Origin: Competibacteraceae bacterium UBA2788
GTDB taxonomy: Bacteria > Pseudomonadota > Gammaproteobacteria > Competibacterales > Competibacteraceae
Reading direction: 5' to 3'
Length of the DNA stretch: 23,349 bases
Assembly: GCA_002352185.1 (NCBI GenBank)
Contig: DEHY01000001.1
Location: 1-23,349 of the forward strand
In this document: piece after piece, positions 1 through 7,822 of the stretch
Layout of the letters: each line of letters starts with the position of its first letter
Position numbering within the stretch: the stretch's first letter is position 1
The notes under the pieces: model-generated
What the model was told of the DNA's origin: nothing
What the model saw: the letters and a program-made list of their open reading frames with translations, nothing else
The model's database searches: none
Translations under genes and position numbers: made by a program

Positions 1-8
1 GGTAGCGT

Positions 9-1613
9 ATGAGCTATCAGGTTCTGGCCCGCAAGTGGCGACCGCGCACCTTCCATGAACTGGCCGGCCAGGCGCATGTGGTGCGCGCCCTGACCAACGC
101 TCTCGATCAGCAGCGCCTGCATCACGCCTTCCTGTTTACCGGCACCCGTGGGGTAGGCAAAACCACTATCGCCCGCATTTTCGCCAAATCGCTTAATTGC
201 GAGACCGGCGTTTCCTCCACTCCCTGTGGGCAGTGTTCCGCCTGTCAGGAGATCGATGCCGGGCGTTTCGTGGATTTGATCGAAGTGGATGCCGCATCCC
301 GCACCAAGGTCGAGGACACCCGCGAACTGCTGGAAAATGTGCAGTACGCGCCCAGCCGGGGCCGCTTCAAGGTGTACCTGATTGACGAAGTCCACATGCT
401 CTCCACCCACAGTTTCAACGCCCTGCTGAAGACGCTGGAAGAGCCGCCGCCGCATGTCAAATTTCTGCTGGCGACCACCGATCCGCAGAAGTTGCCGGTC
501 ACCATTCTGTCGCGCTGTCTCCAGTTCAGCCTCAAGCGGTTGCCCGCAGCGCTGATCGCCCAGTATTTGCATCAGGTGCTGGAGGCGGAGGGCGTTCCGC
601 ACGAGGCGTCAGCGGTGCAAAACATCGCCCGCGCCGGGGATGGCAGTATGCGCGACGCGCTGAGTCTGCTGGATCAGGCGATTGCCTGCGGCGGCGGGCG
701 GGTGGAGTCAGTGGCGGTGAGCGAAATGCTGGGCAGCATTGATCGGCGGCGGGTGGTCGCGCTACTGGAAGCGCTGGCCGCCGGCGATGCGCCCGCCGTG
801 CTGCGCCAGGTGGCGGAACTGGACCAACTCTCCCCCGATTACGCGGCGGTATTGGCCGAGCTGCTGGCGCTGTTACAGCGGGTGGCGCTGGCGCAAGTGT
901 TGCCCGATACCGCAGCGGAGGATGATCGGATCGATCCCGATGATGTGCTGCGACTGGCCGGAAGGCTGATGCCGGAGGATGTGCAGTTGTTTTATCAGAT
1001 TGCGCTGCTCGGTCGGCGCGATTTGCCGCTGACGCCCGATCCGCGCGGCGGTTTTGAAATGGTGCTGCTGCGGATGTTGTGCTTTCGTCCAGCGACCTCG
1101 GAGGTTGTTGCCTCTGCGTCGGCGGCGCCGCGCATGGCAACCCTGCCCGCGCCCGTCGTCCCGGCGCCAACCGTTGCAACCGTTCCGCACCCCATGCCAG
1201 CGCCGCCGGCTTCAATTCCCGCGCAGCCGGCATCAGAATGGGGCGCGCTGATTGAGCGGCTGGGCTTGACGGGCGTCGCCAAGCAAGTGGCGCTGCATTG
1301 CGCCCTGGTGGAGCGGGAAGGCGACCGTTTTCAACTGATGCTGGAACCCAGCCATGCCCAGATGCTCGGCGATTCGGTCAAGGCGCGGATCAAAACCGCC
1401 CTGGAGCAGCATCTTGAATCTCCGGTGACGCTGACATTCCAGACCGGCACGGTGACAGCGACGACGCCGGCTCGCCAGCAGGCCGAGCAACAGGCCGAAC
1501 GCCAGCAAGCCGCCGCCCGGAATATCATCCAGGATCCGCATATTCAGGAAATGCAGGAACTGTTTGATGCGCGGGTCGCCACGATCCATCCGCTTGACGA
1601 GACCGACGAGTAG
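9..1613 (+). CDS. dnaX: DNA polymerase III subunit gamma/tau
   Basis: Clamp-loader ATPase subunit of the replicative DNA polymerase III holoenzyme; it helps load the beta clamp and, as tau, links polymerase to helicase. The 534-residue protein starts MSYQVLARKWRP, typical of DnaX. Visible motifs are Walker A GTRGVGKT (45-52), a zinc site of four Cys (64, 73, 76, 79), Walker B DEVH (126-129) and a sensor region with LATTDPQKLP and LSRC. Residues of about 365-410 form an Ala/Pro-rich linker, followed by a C-terminal domain like the polymerase-binding part of tau. It is shorter than E. coli tau (643 residues). I see no A-rich slippery heptamer of the E. coli type, so a gamma form made by frameshifting is not evident. 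Only eight bases precede the start, so its promoter lies outside. First gene of dnaX-ybaB-recR. Confidence 0.97.
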   Translation: MSYQVLARKWRPRTFHELAGQAHVVRALTNALDQQRLHHAFLFTGTRGVGKTTIARIFAKSLNCETGVSSTPCGQCSACQEIDAGRFVDLIEVDAASRTKVEDTRELLENVQYAPSRGRFKVYLIDEVHMLSTHSFNALLKTLEEPPPHVKFLLATTDPQKLPVTILSRCLQFSLKRLPAALIAQYLHQVLEAEGVPHEASAVQNIARAGDGSMRDALSLLDQAIACGGGRVESVAVSEMLGSIDRRRVVALLEALAAGDAPAVLRQVAELDQLSPDYAAVLAELLALLQRVALAQVLPDTAAEDDRIDPDDVLRLAGRLMPEDVQLFYQIALLGRRDLPLTPDPRGGFEMVLLRMLCFRPATSEVVASASAAPRMATLPAPVVPAPTVATVPHPMPAPPASIPAQPASEWGALIERLGLTGVAKQVALHCALVEREGDRFQLMLEPSHAQMLGDSVKARIKTALEQHLESPVTLTFQTGTVTATTPARQQAEQQAERQQAAARNIIQDPHIQEMQELFDARVATIHPLDETDE

Positions 1614-1633
1614 CGGTTCCGCTGGCGAAACCG
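1614..1633 (+). other. Small imperfect hairpin between dnaX and ybaB
   Basis: Directly after the dnaX stop codon, CGGTT and AACCG can pair around a short interior that also has GC/GC pairing. There is no T-run after it, so it is not a convincing terminator. It could stabilise or process the mRNA between the two genes, but this is speculation. Confidence 0.3.
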
Positions 1634-1658
1634 TATTGCAATAACTCAGGAGAAGATA

Positions 1659-1997
1659 ATGATGAAAGGTGGCTTGGGCAATATCATGAAGCAAGCGCAG
1701 AAGATGCAGGAAAACCTGCAAAAGGCGCAGACGGAAATCGCACTGATGGAAATCAACGGCGAATCGGGCGGCGGTCTGGTCAAAGTGACCATTACCGGGC
1801 GTTATGAAGTGCGCCGCATCCAGATTGATGACAGCCTGGTGGGCGATGACAAGGACATGCTGGAAGACCTGGTCGCCGCCGCGATCAACGATGCGGTACA
1901 CAAGGTTGAGCGCACCGCCCAAGAGAAAATGGGCGGTCTGACGGCAGGCATGGGTTTGCCGCCGGGAATGCTGGGCGATTTCAAACTGCCGTTCTGA
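1659..1997 (+). CDS. ybaB: YbaB/EbfC family nucleoid-associated protein
   Basis: Small DNA-binding protein of the YbaB/EbfC family, dimeric and nucleoid-associated in studied species; its exact role beside dnaX and recR is still unclear in general. The 112-residue product begins [17 protein letters not shown], has the family's long N-terminal helix, then the conserved stretch around [13 protein letters not shown], and ends with a Gly/Met/Pro-rich tail ([10 protein letters not shown]) finishing in LPF, all typical. AGGAGA at 1648-1653 is the ribosome binding site. Two consecutive ATG codons (1659 and 1662) are possible starts, and the second has the better spacing of 8. The gene sits 45 bases after dnaX and 8 bases before recR, so it is almost certainly in the same operon. 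Confidence 0.95.
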   Translation: MMKGGLGNIMKQAQKMQENLQKAQTEIALMEINGESGGGLVKVTITGRYEVRRIQIDDSLVGDDKDMLEDLVAAAINDAVHKVERTAQEKMGGLTAGMGLPPGMLGDFKLPF

Positions 1998-2005
1998 CGC
2001 TCGCC

Positions 2006-2608
2006 GTGGCTGCTTCGCCGCTGCTGAACCAGTTGATGACGGCGTTGCGCTGTCTGCCGGGGGTAGGGCCGAAATCCGCTCAGCGGATGGCCTTGCACCT
2101 GCTGGAGCGGGATCGCAACGGCGCGCAACGGTTGGTTGAGTCCTTGCAGATAGCGCTGGACCGCATCGGCCACTGTCGGCAATGCCGCGATTTAAGCGAG
2201 ACGGATCTTTGCGTCCTGTGCGCCAACCCGCGCCGCGACCGCTCGCTGCTGTGCGTGATCGAGACTCCCGCCGATGTGCTGGCGGTGGAGCAGTCCACGG
2301 GCTTCCAGGGCGTGTACTTTGTACTCATGGGCCACCTGTCGCCGCTGGATGGCGTCGGCCCTGCGGAGCTGGGGCTGGAAATCCTGGAAGCCCGGCTGGA
2401 CGAGGGTGAAATCCGCGAGATCATCCTGGCCACCAACCCGACCGTGGAAGGCGAGGCCACGGCTTATTACATCGCGGAACTGGCGCATGAGCGGGGGATT
2501 CGCGCCACCCGCATCGCGCACGGCGTACCCCTGGGCGGAGAACTCGAATATGTGGATGGCGGCACCCTGGCCCATGCCTTCGCCGGTCGCCGGGATTGGC
2601 GCGGCTAA
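2006..2608 (+). CDS. recR: Recombination protein RecR
   Basis: Recombination mediator that works with RecO (and RecF) to load RecA on single-stranded DNA at gaps. The 200-residue product has the usual length. Visible parts are an N-terminal helix-hairpin-helix ([13 protein letters not shown]), a four-cysteine zinc finger (CRQC ... CVLC), a Toprim domain starting at [13 protein letters not shown], and a C-terminal segment with [19 protein letters not shown]. The start is GTG at 2006, chosen because it gives the normal N-terminus; no good Shine-Dalgarno is visible, and translation is probably coupled to ybaB, whose stop lies 8 bases upstream. It converges on the ABC permease gene with 13 bases between them and no clear terminator. 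Confidence 0.97.
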   Translation: MAASPLLNQLMTALRCLPGVGPKSAQRMALHLLERDRNGAQRLVESLQIALDRIGHCRQCRDLSETDLCVLCANPRRDRSLLCVIETPADVLAVEQSTGFQGVYFVLMGHLSPLDGVGPAELGLEILEARLDEGEIREIILATNPTVEGEATAYYIAELAHERGIRATRIAHGVPLGGELEYVDGGTLAHAFAGRRDWRG

Positions 2609-2621
2609 AACGGCTAATCCA

Positions 2622-3422
2622 TTATTCTCCTGACTGCAACAACGACCCGCGTTTCCGCGCCTGATGCACTGCGGCCAGAAACAGGCCGATGCCAAGGCCG
2701 AGATAACCCGCGTTCAGCAGCAGGGCGTAGAGCAGTTGATCCAGCCGAAAAATATGCTCCAGCAGCACCGCACGCATCCCCTCAAACACATGGCTGGCGG
2801 GCAACGCCCAGGACAGCGGTTGCAGCCAGCCGGGCAGCGTCGCCACCGGGTAGTAAATCCCGCACAGCGGCGCCAATGCAAAGATTGCCGCCCAGGCGAT
2901 GCTTTCCGCACCCATGCCATAGCGCAACACCAGCGCCGCCACCATCAGCCCAATCGCCCAACCCATCAATATCAGGTTGAAAAAGAACCCGATCAGCGAT
3001 GGCCCCAGCGTAAACAGGTTGAAGCCATAGAATGGGATCGCCAGCGCCACCGCGATTCCGACGCCGATGAGGGTGCGCACCAGACTGATCAACATCAAAG
3101 CCATAATCAGTTCGAGTGGTTGCAGCGGACTGATGAATAATTGCCCCAGATTGCGCGAGTGCAACTCCTCGAAGAACACCACCGACAGCCCCAACTGGCT
3201 GCGAAACAGCACGTCCCACAGCAGTACGCCCGACAACAGCAACCCCGCCGCCTGATTCAGCACGTCGCTGTGGCCGGCCAGATACTGGGTGATAAAGCCC
3301 CACAGAATCATCTGCACCGTCGGCCAATACGCCAGTTCGATGGTGCGAATCCAGGAACCGCGCAGCAGGTAAAGATAGCGCAACGCCAGCGCGCCAATCC
3401 GGCGTAGGGAAATGGCGCTCAC
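2622..3422 (-). CDS. ABC-2 type transporter permease
   Basis: Membrane component of an ABC-2 exporter, in the broad group that moves lipids, polysaccharides or drugs outward; the substrate is not identifiable. The 266-residue protein has about six hydrophobic segments, for example the stretches around SGVLLWDVLF, LIGVGIAVALAIP, LIGFFFNLILMGWAIGLMVAA and LLNAGYLGLGIGLFLAAV, with a basic C-terminus. The conserved turn YYPVATLPGWLQPLSWALPASHVFEGMR is characteristic of NodJ/YadH-like permeases. It overlaps the ATPase gene upstream by 4 bases, so the two are translationally coupled and form one transporter. Last gene of the long minus-strand unit that begins at metX. Confidence 0.9.
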   Translation of the reverse strand: MSAISLRRIGALALRYLYLLRGSWIRTIELAYWPTVQMILWGFITQYLAGHSDVLNQAAGLLLSGVLLWDVLFRSQLGLSVVFFEELHSRNLGQLFISPLQPLELIMALMLISLVRTLIGVGIAVALAIPFYGFNLFTLGPSLIGFFFNLILMGWAIGLMVAALVLRYGMGAESIAWAAIFALAPLCGIYYPVATLPGWLQPLSWALPASHVFEGMRAVLLEHIFRLDQLLYALLLNAGYLGLGIGLFLAAVHQARKRGSLLQSGE

Positions 3423-4174
3423 GCCACCACCTCGCCACTCTGGATGCCACGGGCAATATCAAGAAACACTTCTTCCATGTCCTTGCGTCCGTAACGATGA
3501 ATCAATTCGCGCGGCGCGCCGGTGGCGACAATGTGGCCCGCCCGCAGCATGATGACCTGATCGCAGAGCCGCTCCACTTCGCTCATGTTGTGGGAAGCAA
3601 GCAGCAGCGTAGCCCCGCTCCGGCTTTGATAATCGGTCAGAATGCGACGCATCCGGTCGGCGGTGTCGGGATCGAGCGAAGCGGTCGGCTCATCCAGCAG
3701 CAGGATTTCCGGCTCGTTCAACAGCGCCTTGGCCAGCGCGACGCGGGTTTTCTGGCCGGCGGACAGATTGCCGTAGGGACGCTTGAAGAAGTCGGCAATG
3801 TCCAAATCCCGGCCCAGGATTGTCAGCCGCTCGCGGATGCGGCGCACTCCGTACAGCCGGGCGTAGACCGTCAGATTTTCCGCGACCGTCAACCGTTGCG
3901 GCAGGTCCATGTAGGGTGAGGAGAAATTCATCCGTGGCAGCACCCGCTGGCGGTGACGCGGCACCTCCTCGCCGAGAATGTGAATCTGGCCGCTGGTCGG
4001 CAGCAGCAGCCCCAGCAGCATCGCAATGGTGGTGGTTTTGCCGGCGCCGTTGCCGCCCAGCAGCGCACAGGTTGCGCCTTGGGTCACCGTGAAGCTGATG
4101 CCGTCCACCGCACGCACCGAACCGTAATGCTTGCACAGATTTTCGACCCGGATCACGGCGGCAGGCTCAGTCAC
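3419..4174 (-). CDS. ABC transporter ATP-binding protein
   Basis: Nucleotide-binding subunit that powers the adjacent ABC-2 permease. In its 251 residues are Walker A GGNGAGKTT (40-48), a Q-loop region around MNFSSPYMDLPQRLTV, the signature LSAGQKTR (a variant of LSGGQ), Walker B ILLLDEPTASLDPDT and the switch His in LLLASHNMSE. The MDLPQRLTVAENLTVYARLYG segment resembles ATPases of lipid or polysaccharide exporters of the NodI/CcmA-like kind. It overlaps the Rieske gene upstream by 8 bases and the permease downstream by 4 bases, so all three are probably made together. Substrate unknown. Confidence 0.93.
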   Translation of the reverse strand: MTEPAAVIRVENLCKHYGSVRAVDGISFTVTQGATCALLGGNGAGKTTTIAMLLGLLLPTSGQIHILGEEVPRHRQRVLPRMNFSSPYMDLPQRLTVAENLTVYARLYGVRRIRERLTILGRDLDIADFFKRPYGNLSAGQKTRVALAKALLNEPEILLLDEPTASLDPDTADRMRRILTDYQSRSGATLLLASHNMSEVERLCDQVIMLRAGHIVATGAPRELIHRYGRKDMEEVFLDIARGIQSGEVVA

Positions 4175-4556
4175 GGATGCGCTCCAGGGATTCGAGCGCG
4201 ACCAGCCAGCCTTCCCGGACGGTTACGGCGATGCGCTGCAAGGACTGGCGGGCGCAGGGGCCGGACACACAGTAACCGTCCTCGATACGGAACAGCGCGC
4301 CGTGGATGCCGCATTGAATCACCGTGCCGGTGAAATCCAGAAACTGGTCGGGTTCCCATTCCATCGGCGCAAGCGTATGCGGGCAACGGTTGCGGTAGGC
4401 GTAAACCCCGGTTTGGGTGCGCACCACCAGAATGTCGGCGTAACGGGCTTCGGGGTTAAGAGCAAAGCCTTTGCTCCGGCCTTCGGGAAGCTCGTCCAGG
4501 CGACAGAGGATCTGTTCTTGCGGTCGGTGCAATGACTGACCAGGGGCTGTTGACAT
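4167..4556 (-). CDS. Rieske [2Fe-2S] domain protein
   Basis: Small soluble ferredoxin-like protein carrying a Rieske 2Fe-2S cluster, likely an electron carrier; partner unknown. With the ATG at 4556 it has 129 residues. The ligands are visible as C58-P-H60 and C82-G-I-H85, with a 21-residue spacer, followed by GALFRIEDGYCVSGPC, a pattern seen in stand-alone NirD-like Rieske proteins. There is no signal peptide or membrane anchor, so it is cytoplasmic. The reading frame is open back to a TTG at 4571, but the ATG at 4556 has GAGAGA upstream at a fair distance. It follows gspK by 21 bases and overlaps the ABC ATPase gene by 8 bases. A redox protein joined to an exporter is unusual. Confidence 0.9.
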   Translation of the reverse strand: MSTAPGQSLHRPQEQILCRLDELPEGRSKGFALNPEARYADILVVRTQTGVYAYRNRCPHTLAPMEWEPDQFLDFTGTVIQCGIHGALFRIEDGYCVSGPCARQSLQRIAVTVREGWLVALESLERIRD

Positions 4557-4577
4557 GGTGCGTTCTCTCAACGGTCG

Positions 4578-5723
4578 TTAATCCTGATTGCCAAAGCTGC
4601 GTCGCAGGACGCGAACGCCGTTCTCATCACGATACAACGTGCTGTAGAGCAGCGCGCGCCCGTCGCCCACCCGCGCCTCGGCCCGCAGCAGAAAATACCG
4701 GCTGGCGACGCTCAACCCCGCCTTGACCGGCGCATCCACAGTGAGTTTGGCTGCGTTCAAAAACTCGTCCACGTTCTTGTAACCCGCCTCTGGCCGACTT
4801 TCCAGCAGGCGTTCCACATCCTTTAGCGTAAGTCCATCGCCCAGCGCCGCCAGCACCGGCGCCAGCGCGGTATTGACGTTCAGCGGGACGCCGGGCGGCA
4901 GGGCGCAGACATAGGGGGCCAACTTGTCATAGACCTCCTGATCCGCGCCTTTAAGCAACCGCAACTCGGACGCGCTGACCAGTGGGCGATTTGCGGCCAG
5001 GTACGGCGGGTTCAGAACCGTGTATTCGCCATCCTCGGCGCCATCGGGAAACAGCGGATCGGAGTCGGGATCGATCCAGTCGGCGACCGCCTGCGCCAGT
5101 TCCGGTTTCAGTTCGAGGCGTTCCAGCAGGCGTTGCAACCACTTGAGTTGCGCCGGATCAAGCGCAGCCTTGGCGGCAGGTTTATCCGGCTGCGCCGGCT
5201 TGGGTGGGATCGGCGATGGTTTTTTGGATGTGGCGTCCGCGCCTTCCTCCGCTGGCTCCTGCTCCTTTTCGCCCTCACCCGGCGGAGTTTCCCGTCTGGC
5301 GTTGGGAGTGGGCGCCTGTAATTCGCCTGGCGCGGGCCGCCACAGGTTATTGAGATTGAAACAGCCCTGCAAATCGCTGATGCGGGCCATGATCGCGCCA
5401 CCCTCGACCGGCAGGGTCAGCGGCAGGTTGGCCCACTCCTCGCCGGGATGATCGGTTTCGCTGTTCTGAAGGTCGCGGATCAGAACGATCATCGCCTCCT
5501 GTTCAGCGCCCAGCGTATATAACCGCGCCTGCTGCTGGTGGATCAGCACCGTGCTGCGGCGAATGGCCCGTTGTTGCAAAGCGGCCAGGCTGGTGGCGGC
5601 GATGCTGGCGATGAACACGATCAGCAGTACCGTGATCAGGGCGACGCCAACCTGGCGAGCGCGATGCCTGGCGGACGGCGGGACCGGATCAGCCGGGCAA
5701 CGGCAACAAACGGGTGATTTCAC
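4578..5723 (-). CDS. gspK: Type II secretion minor pseudopilin GspK
   Basis: Largest minor pseudopilin of the type II secretion system, capping the GspI-J-K tip complex in the periplasm. The GTG start at 5723 is supported by a strong GGAGG six bases upstream; it overlaps gspJ by 35 bases. The leader is cleaved after G26 (QVG then VALITVLLIVFIASIAA), and the mature protein lacks Glu at +5, as is normal for GspK. The block DLQGCFNLNNL (117-127) is the family landmark, followed later by DWIDPDSDPLFPDGAED, where calcium ligands and a conserved loop lie. Residues of about 128-190 are an unusual low-complexity insert, first acidic (many Glu), then Lys/Pro-rich. The protein is 381 residues long, with the insert accounting for much of the extra length. 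Confidence 0.93.
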   Translation of the reverse strand: MKSPVCCRCPADPVPPSARHRARQVGVALITVLLIVFIASIAATSLAALQQRAIRRSTVLIHQQQARLYTLGAEQEAMIVLIRDLQNSETDHPGEEWANLPLTLPVEGGAIMARISDLQGCFNLNNLWRPAPGELQAPTPNARRETPPGEGEKEQEPAEEGADATSKKPSPIPPKPAQPDKPAAKAALDPAQLKWLQRLLERLELKPELAQAVADWIDPDSDPLFPDGAEDGEYTVLNPPYLAANRPLVSASELRLLKGADQEVYDKLAPYVCALPPGVPLNVNTALAPVLAALGDGLTLKDVERLLESRPEAGYKNVDEFLNAAKLTVDAPVKAGLSVASRYFLLRAEARVGDGRALLYSTLYRDENGVRVLRRSFGNQD

Positions 5724-6300
5724 CCCAATCCTCCAGAGTCAGGCTGATTTCTACCGCACGCGGCATGGGATCAGGAATTTTCGGGTCGGTCTCGGCATTG
5801 GCGGGCGGCGGCCAGTCGTTGCGCCATTCGTCCCGATCCAGGAAGCGCACCTTGAACGCCCGCACCTGGTCCAGCAGCAGCGTTTCACGCGGTTCGATGC
5901 GGCCACCCCGGTCAAGCACCGGCCAGTGCAGCCGCCACAGCCGGCCCTCCCGCAGCCGATAGGCGACCCGCTGCACATTGGCGCGGGGCTGTCCAAGAGG
6001 GTTGTCCCAACCGGCGCGGGTCAGGGCCAGCCGGTCATCACTAAGCTCGTCGCCGAGCAGCGCCGCCTGGGGATCGCCATATTCGTCGCGGATGCTGCGC
6101 GGCATGGCCTGCTCAATATCCTGCTCCAGCCGGTAAACCGCCAGTTGCACCGCTGCCAGCCGCTGGCTTTGCGCCTCTACAGCGGCGCGGGTAAACAGTA
6201 CGTTGCGCAAACCGCTGTAGGCGGCGATGGACATGATCGAAAACACGGCCAGCGCCACCAGCAGTTCCAGCAGGGTGAAGCCACGCGGCGCAGGCTTCAT
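5689..6300 (-). CDS. gspJ: Type II secretion minor pseudopilin GspJ
   Basis: Minor pseudopilin of the T2SS tip complex. The 203-residue precursor has a short basic leader MKPAPRG, prepilin peptidase cleavage before FTLLELLVALAVFSIMSIAAYSGL, and Glu at +5. The following segment with QRLAAVQLAVYRLEQDIEQAMPRSIRD and the C-terminal block with AVEISLTLEDWGEITRLLPLPG are typical of GspJ. Its start codon overlaps the gspI stop by 4 bases, and its end lies inside the start of gspK, showing tight translational coupling. It should interact with GspI and GspK in the periplasm after processing by GspO, which is not encoded in this window. Confidence 0.94.
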   Translation of the reverse strand: MKPAPRGFTLLELLVALAVFSIMSIAAYSGLRNVLFTRAAVEAQSQRLAAVQLAVYRLEQDIEQAMPRSIRDEYGDPQAALLGDELSDDRLALTRAGWDNPLGQPRANVQRVAYRLREGRLWRLHWPVLDRGGRIEPRETLLLDQVRAFKVRFLDRDEWRNDWPPPANAETDPKIPDPMPRAVEISLTLEDWGEITRLLPLPG

Positions 6301-6758
6301 GGCGAGGACGGTGGCTTGTTGGGGGAAGGCGATTTCTCTTTGGGCGTTGGCGACTGACCGGCCGGCGATGCCGGATCTGCGGGCGCCTTCTCCGGCGGCT
6401 TGCCCTTAAAGGCAACCCGTCTGCTTAACTCCGGCCCGTTTTCGCGGGCGCGCACCGTGAGGTCAAGGCGGCGCAGATCGGGATCGCCGGTCTTGCTGAA
6501 TTGCGCCTCCCAGCGCCAGGCGCGGCCGGCCAGTTCGGCGCTGCCGGAGCTGGAACCTTCATCGGGCCAGGGCTTGGGGTCCAGCAACCGTTGGTTGATC
6601 TGGTTGAGGGCCACCCAACCGGCGAAAGTCTGGTCACGCAACGTAGCGACGGTGTTGATGCTTTGGGTAGCGGCGCTGATGATCGCACCCATGGCAATCG
6701 CCAGCACCGCCAGCGCCACTAGCACTTCCAGCAGCGTGAAGCCGGCTTGCGGTCTCAT
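6297..6758 (-). CDS. gspI: Type II secretion minor pseudopilin GspI
   Basis: Minor pseudopilin that nucleates the T2SS pseudopilus tip with GspJ and GspK. The precursor is 153 residues: leader MRPQAG, cleavage before FTLLEVLVALAVLAIAMGAII, Glu at +5, then the GspI signature LRDQTFAGWVALNQINQRLL. The normal fold ends near residue 118 (RRVAFKGKP). After that comes an unusual tail of about 33 residues rich in Pro, Lys and Ser with no predicted fold, longer than a usual GspI. It overlaps gspH and gspJ by 4 bases each. Confidence 0.93.
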   Translation of the reverse strand: MRPQAGFTLLEVLVALAVLAIAMGAIISAATQSINTVATLRDQTFAGWVALNQINQRLLDPKPWPDEGSSSGSAELAGRAWRWEAQFSKTGDPDLRRLDLTVRARENGPELSRRVAFKGKPPEKAPADPASPAGQSPTPKEKSPSPNKPPSSP

Positions 6759-7270
6759 CGGGTCACTGCGTCCATCGTCAGTCGGCCCAGCAAATCTCCG
6801 GCGACCCGATACAGCGGCGCATCCGGCCCGCGTTCGTCAACCCGGCTGAACACGGCGACGAACTCCGTGGCTTCTCCGCTGTTGAGCAACACCACCTGGG
6901 GTTCGCCGGAGGAATTCAGTTGGGCAGGCCGCCCTTCGACCCACAATCCCAGAGTGATGTCTTCGGGCAATTTGTGCCGAATCAGGGTGTCGGCGGCAGC
7001 GGGAGCGCGCCACTTGCCGTTCTCACCCAGACCCAGAATTGCATAGCCGGCGCGGTTGAAGCGGATGCCGCGCGGCTCGCCGCTCAGAATCGCTTCCTGC
7101 TGGTGCAACTCCACCAGCGCCGCCAGTCGCTGCGCCTCTTCCGCCAGCCGCTCCCGTGGCCCGCCGCCCACTGCCAGCAGGGCGAAGCTGGTGATGATGC
7201 CGATCAGCACCAGCACCACCATCACTTCCAGCAGGGTGAAGCCGGCGGCAAGCCGACGGGCGGCGGACAT
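6755..7270 (-). CDS. gspH: Type II secretion minor pseudopilin GspH
   Basis: Minor pseudopilin that joins the tip complex to the GspG shaft. The 171-residue precursor has leader MSAARRLAAG, prepilin cleavage before FTLLEVMVVLVLIGIITSFALLAV and Glu at +5. Next come a helix with EEAQRLAALVELHQQEAILSGEPRGIRF, the hallmark of GspH, and a beta-rich C-terminal domain. The ATG at 7270 is 3 bases after the gspG stop, and the stop overlaps gspI by 4 bases, so it is cotranslated with its neighbours. Confidence 0.93.
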   Translation of the reverse strand: MSAARRLAAGFTLLEVMVVLVLIGIITSFALLAVGGGPRERLAEEAQRLAALVELHQQEAILSGEPRGIRFNRAGYAILGLGENGKWRAPAAADTLIRHKLPEDITLGLWVEGRPAQLNSSGEPQVVLLNSGEATEFVAVFSRVDERGPDAPLYRVAGDLLGRLTMDAVTR

Positions 7271-7273
7271 GGG

Positions 7274-7780
7274 TCAATCGTCCAGATTCCAGTTGCCGAT
7301 GTCGGCATCCACGCCCTCGCCGCCCGGCTGACCGTCGGCGCCCAGCGAGTAGATATCGAGTTCGCCATGCTGGCCGGGGCTGAGGTACTGGTACGGCTTA
7401 CCCCAGGGATCCTTGGGCAGCTTGTCCAGATAGCCGCCTTGCTGCCAGTGCGGCGCGTCGGCGGGCTTTTGCACCAGCGCTTCCATCCCCTGTTCGGTGG
7501 TCGGGTAGCGGAAGTTGTGCAGCCGGTACAAATCCATCTGGTTCTTGATCACGCGGATATCCTGCTTGGCCTTGACGACGCGGGCCTTGTCGGGATTGTC
7601 CATGATCCTGGGCACCACCACCGCCGCCAGAATGCTGAGGATCACCACCACGACCATCACTTCGATCAGGGTAAAGCCGGCGGCGCGGCGCGGGCGTCCT
7701 GCCTGCATGAGCCGGCTGGGCACGGGCAGGATACCGATACTACGCCCGATGGCGCGCAGCGCCGGGAGGGGCATCAACAT
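7274..7780 (-). CDS. gspG: Type II secretion major pseudopilin GspG
   Basis: Major subunit of the periplasmic T2SS pseudopilus, which pushes folded exoproteins through the outer-membrane secretin. Prepilin cleavage lies after AAG, before FTLIEVMVVVVILSILAAVVVP with Glu at +5. The pattern DLYRLHNFRYPTTEQGMEAL, the motif KDPWGKPYQY and the C-terminal loop with LGADGQPGGEGVDADIGNW (calcium site) are all GspG hallmarks. The ATG at 7780 was chosen because GGAG lies 7 bases upstream; it gives a 35-residue leader, far longer than usual. An ATG at 7708 would give a leader of 11 residues but lacks a visible ribosome binding site. First pseudopilin gene, 42 bases after metW. Confidence 0.94.
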   Translation of the reverse strand: MLMPLPALRAIGRSIGILPVPSRLMQAGRPRRAAGFTLIEVMVVVVILSILAAVVVPRIMDNPDKARVVKAKQDIRVIKNQMDLYRLHNFRYPTTEQGMEALVQKPADAPHWQQGGYLDKLPKDPWGKPYQYLSPGQHGELDIYSLGADGQPGGEGVDADIGNWNLDD

Positions 7781-7822
7781 GATCAATCTCCAGAATCCGG
7801 TTGCGGTAACGAAGCGGACGCT

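Noticed and set aside
9..1613. Programmed frameshift in dnaX making the short gamma form
   Set aside because: No A-AAA-AAG-like slippery run or obvious stimulating hairpin was seen in the linker region. Gamma could still arise otherwise, but the sequence gives no support.
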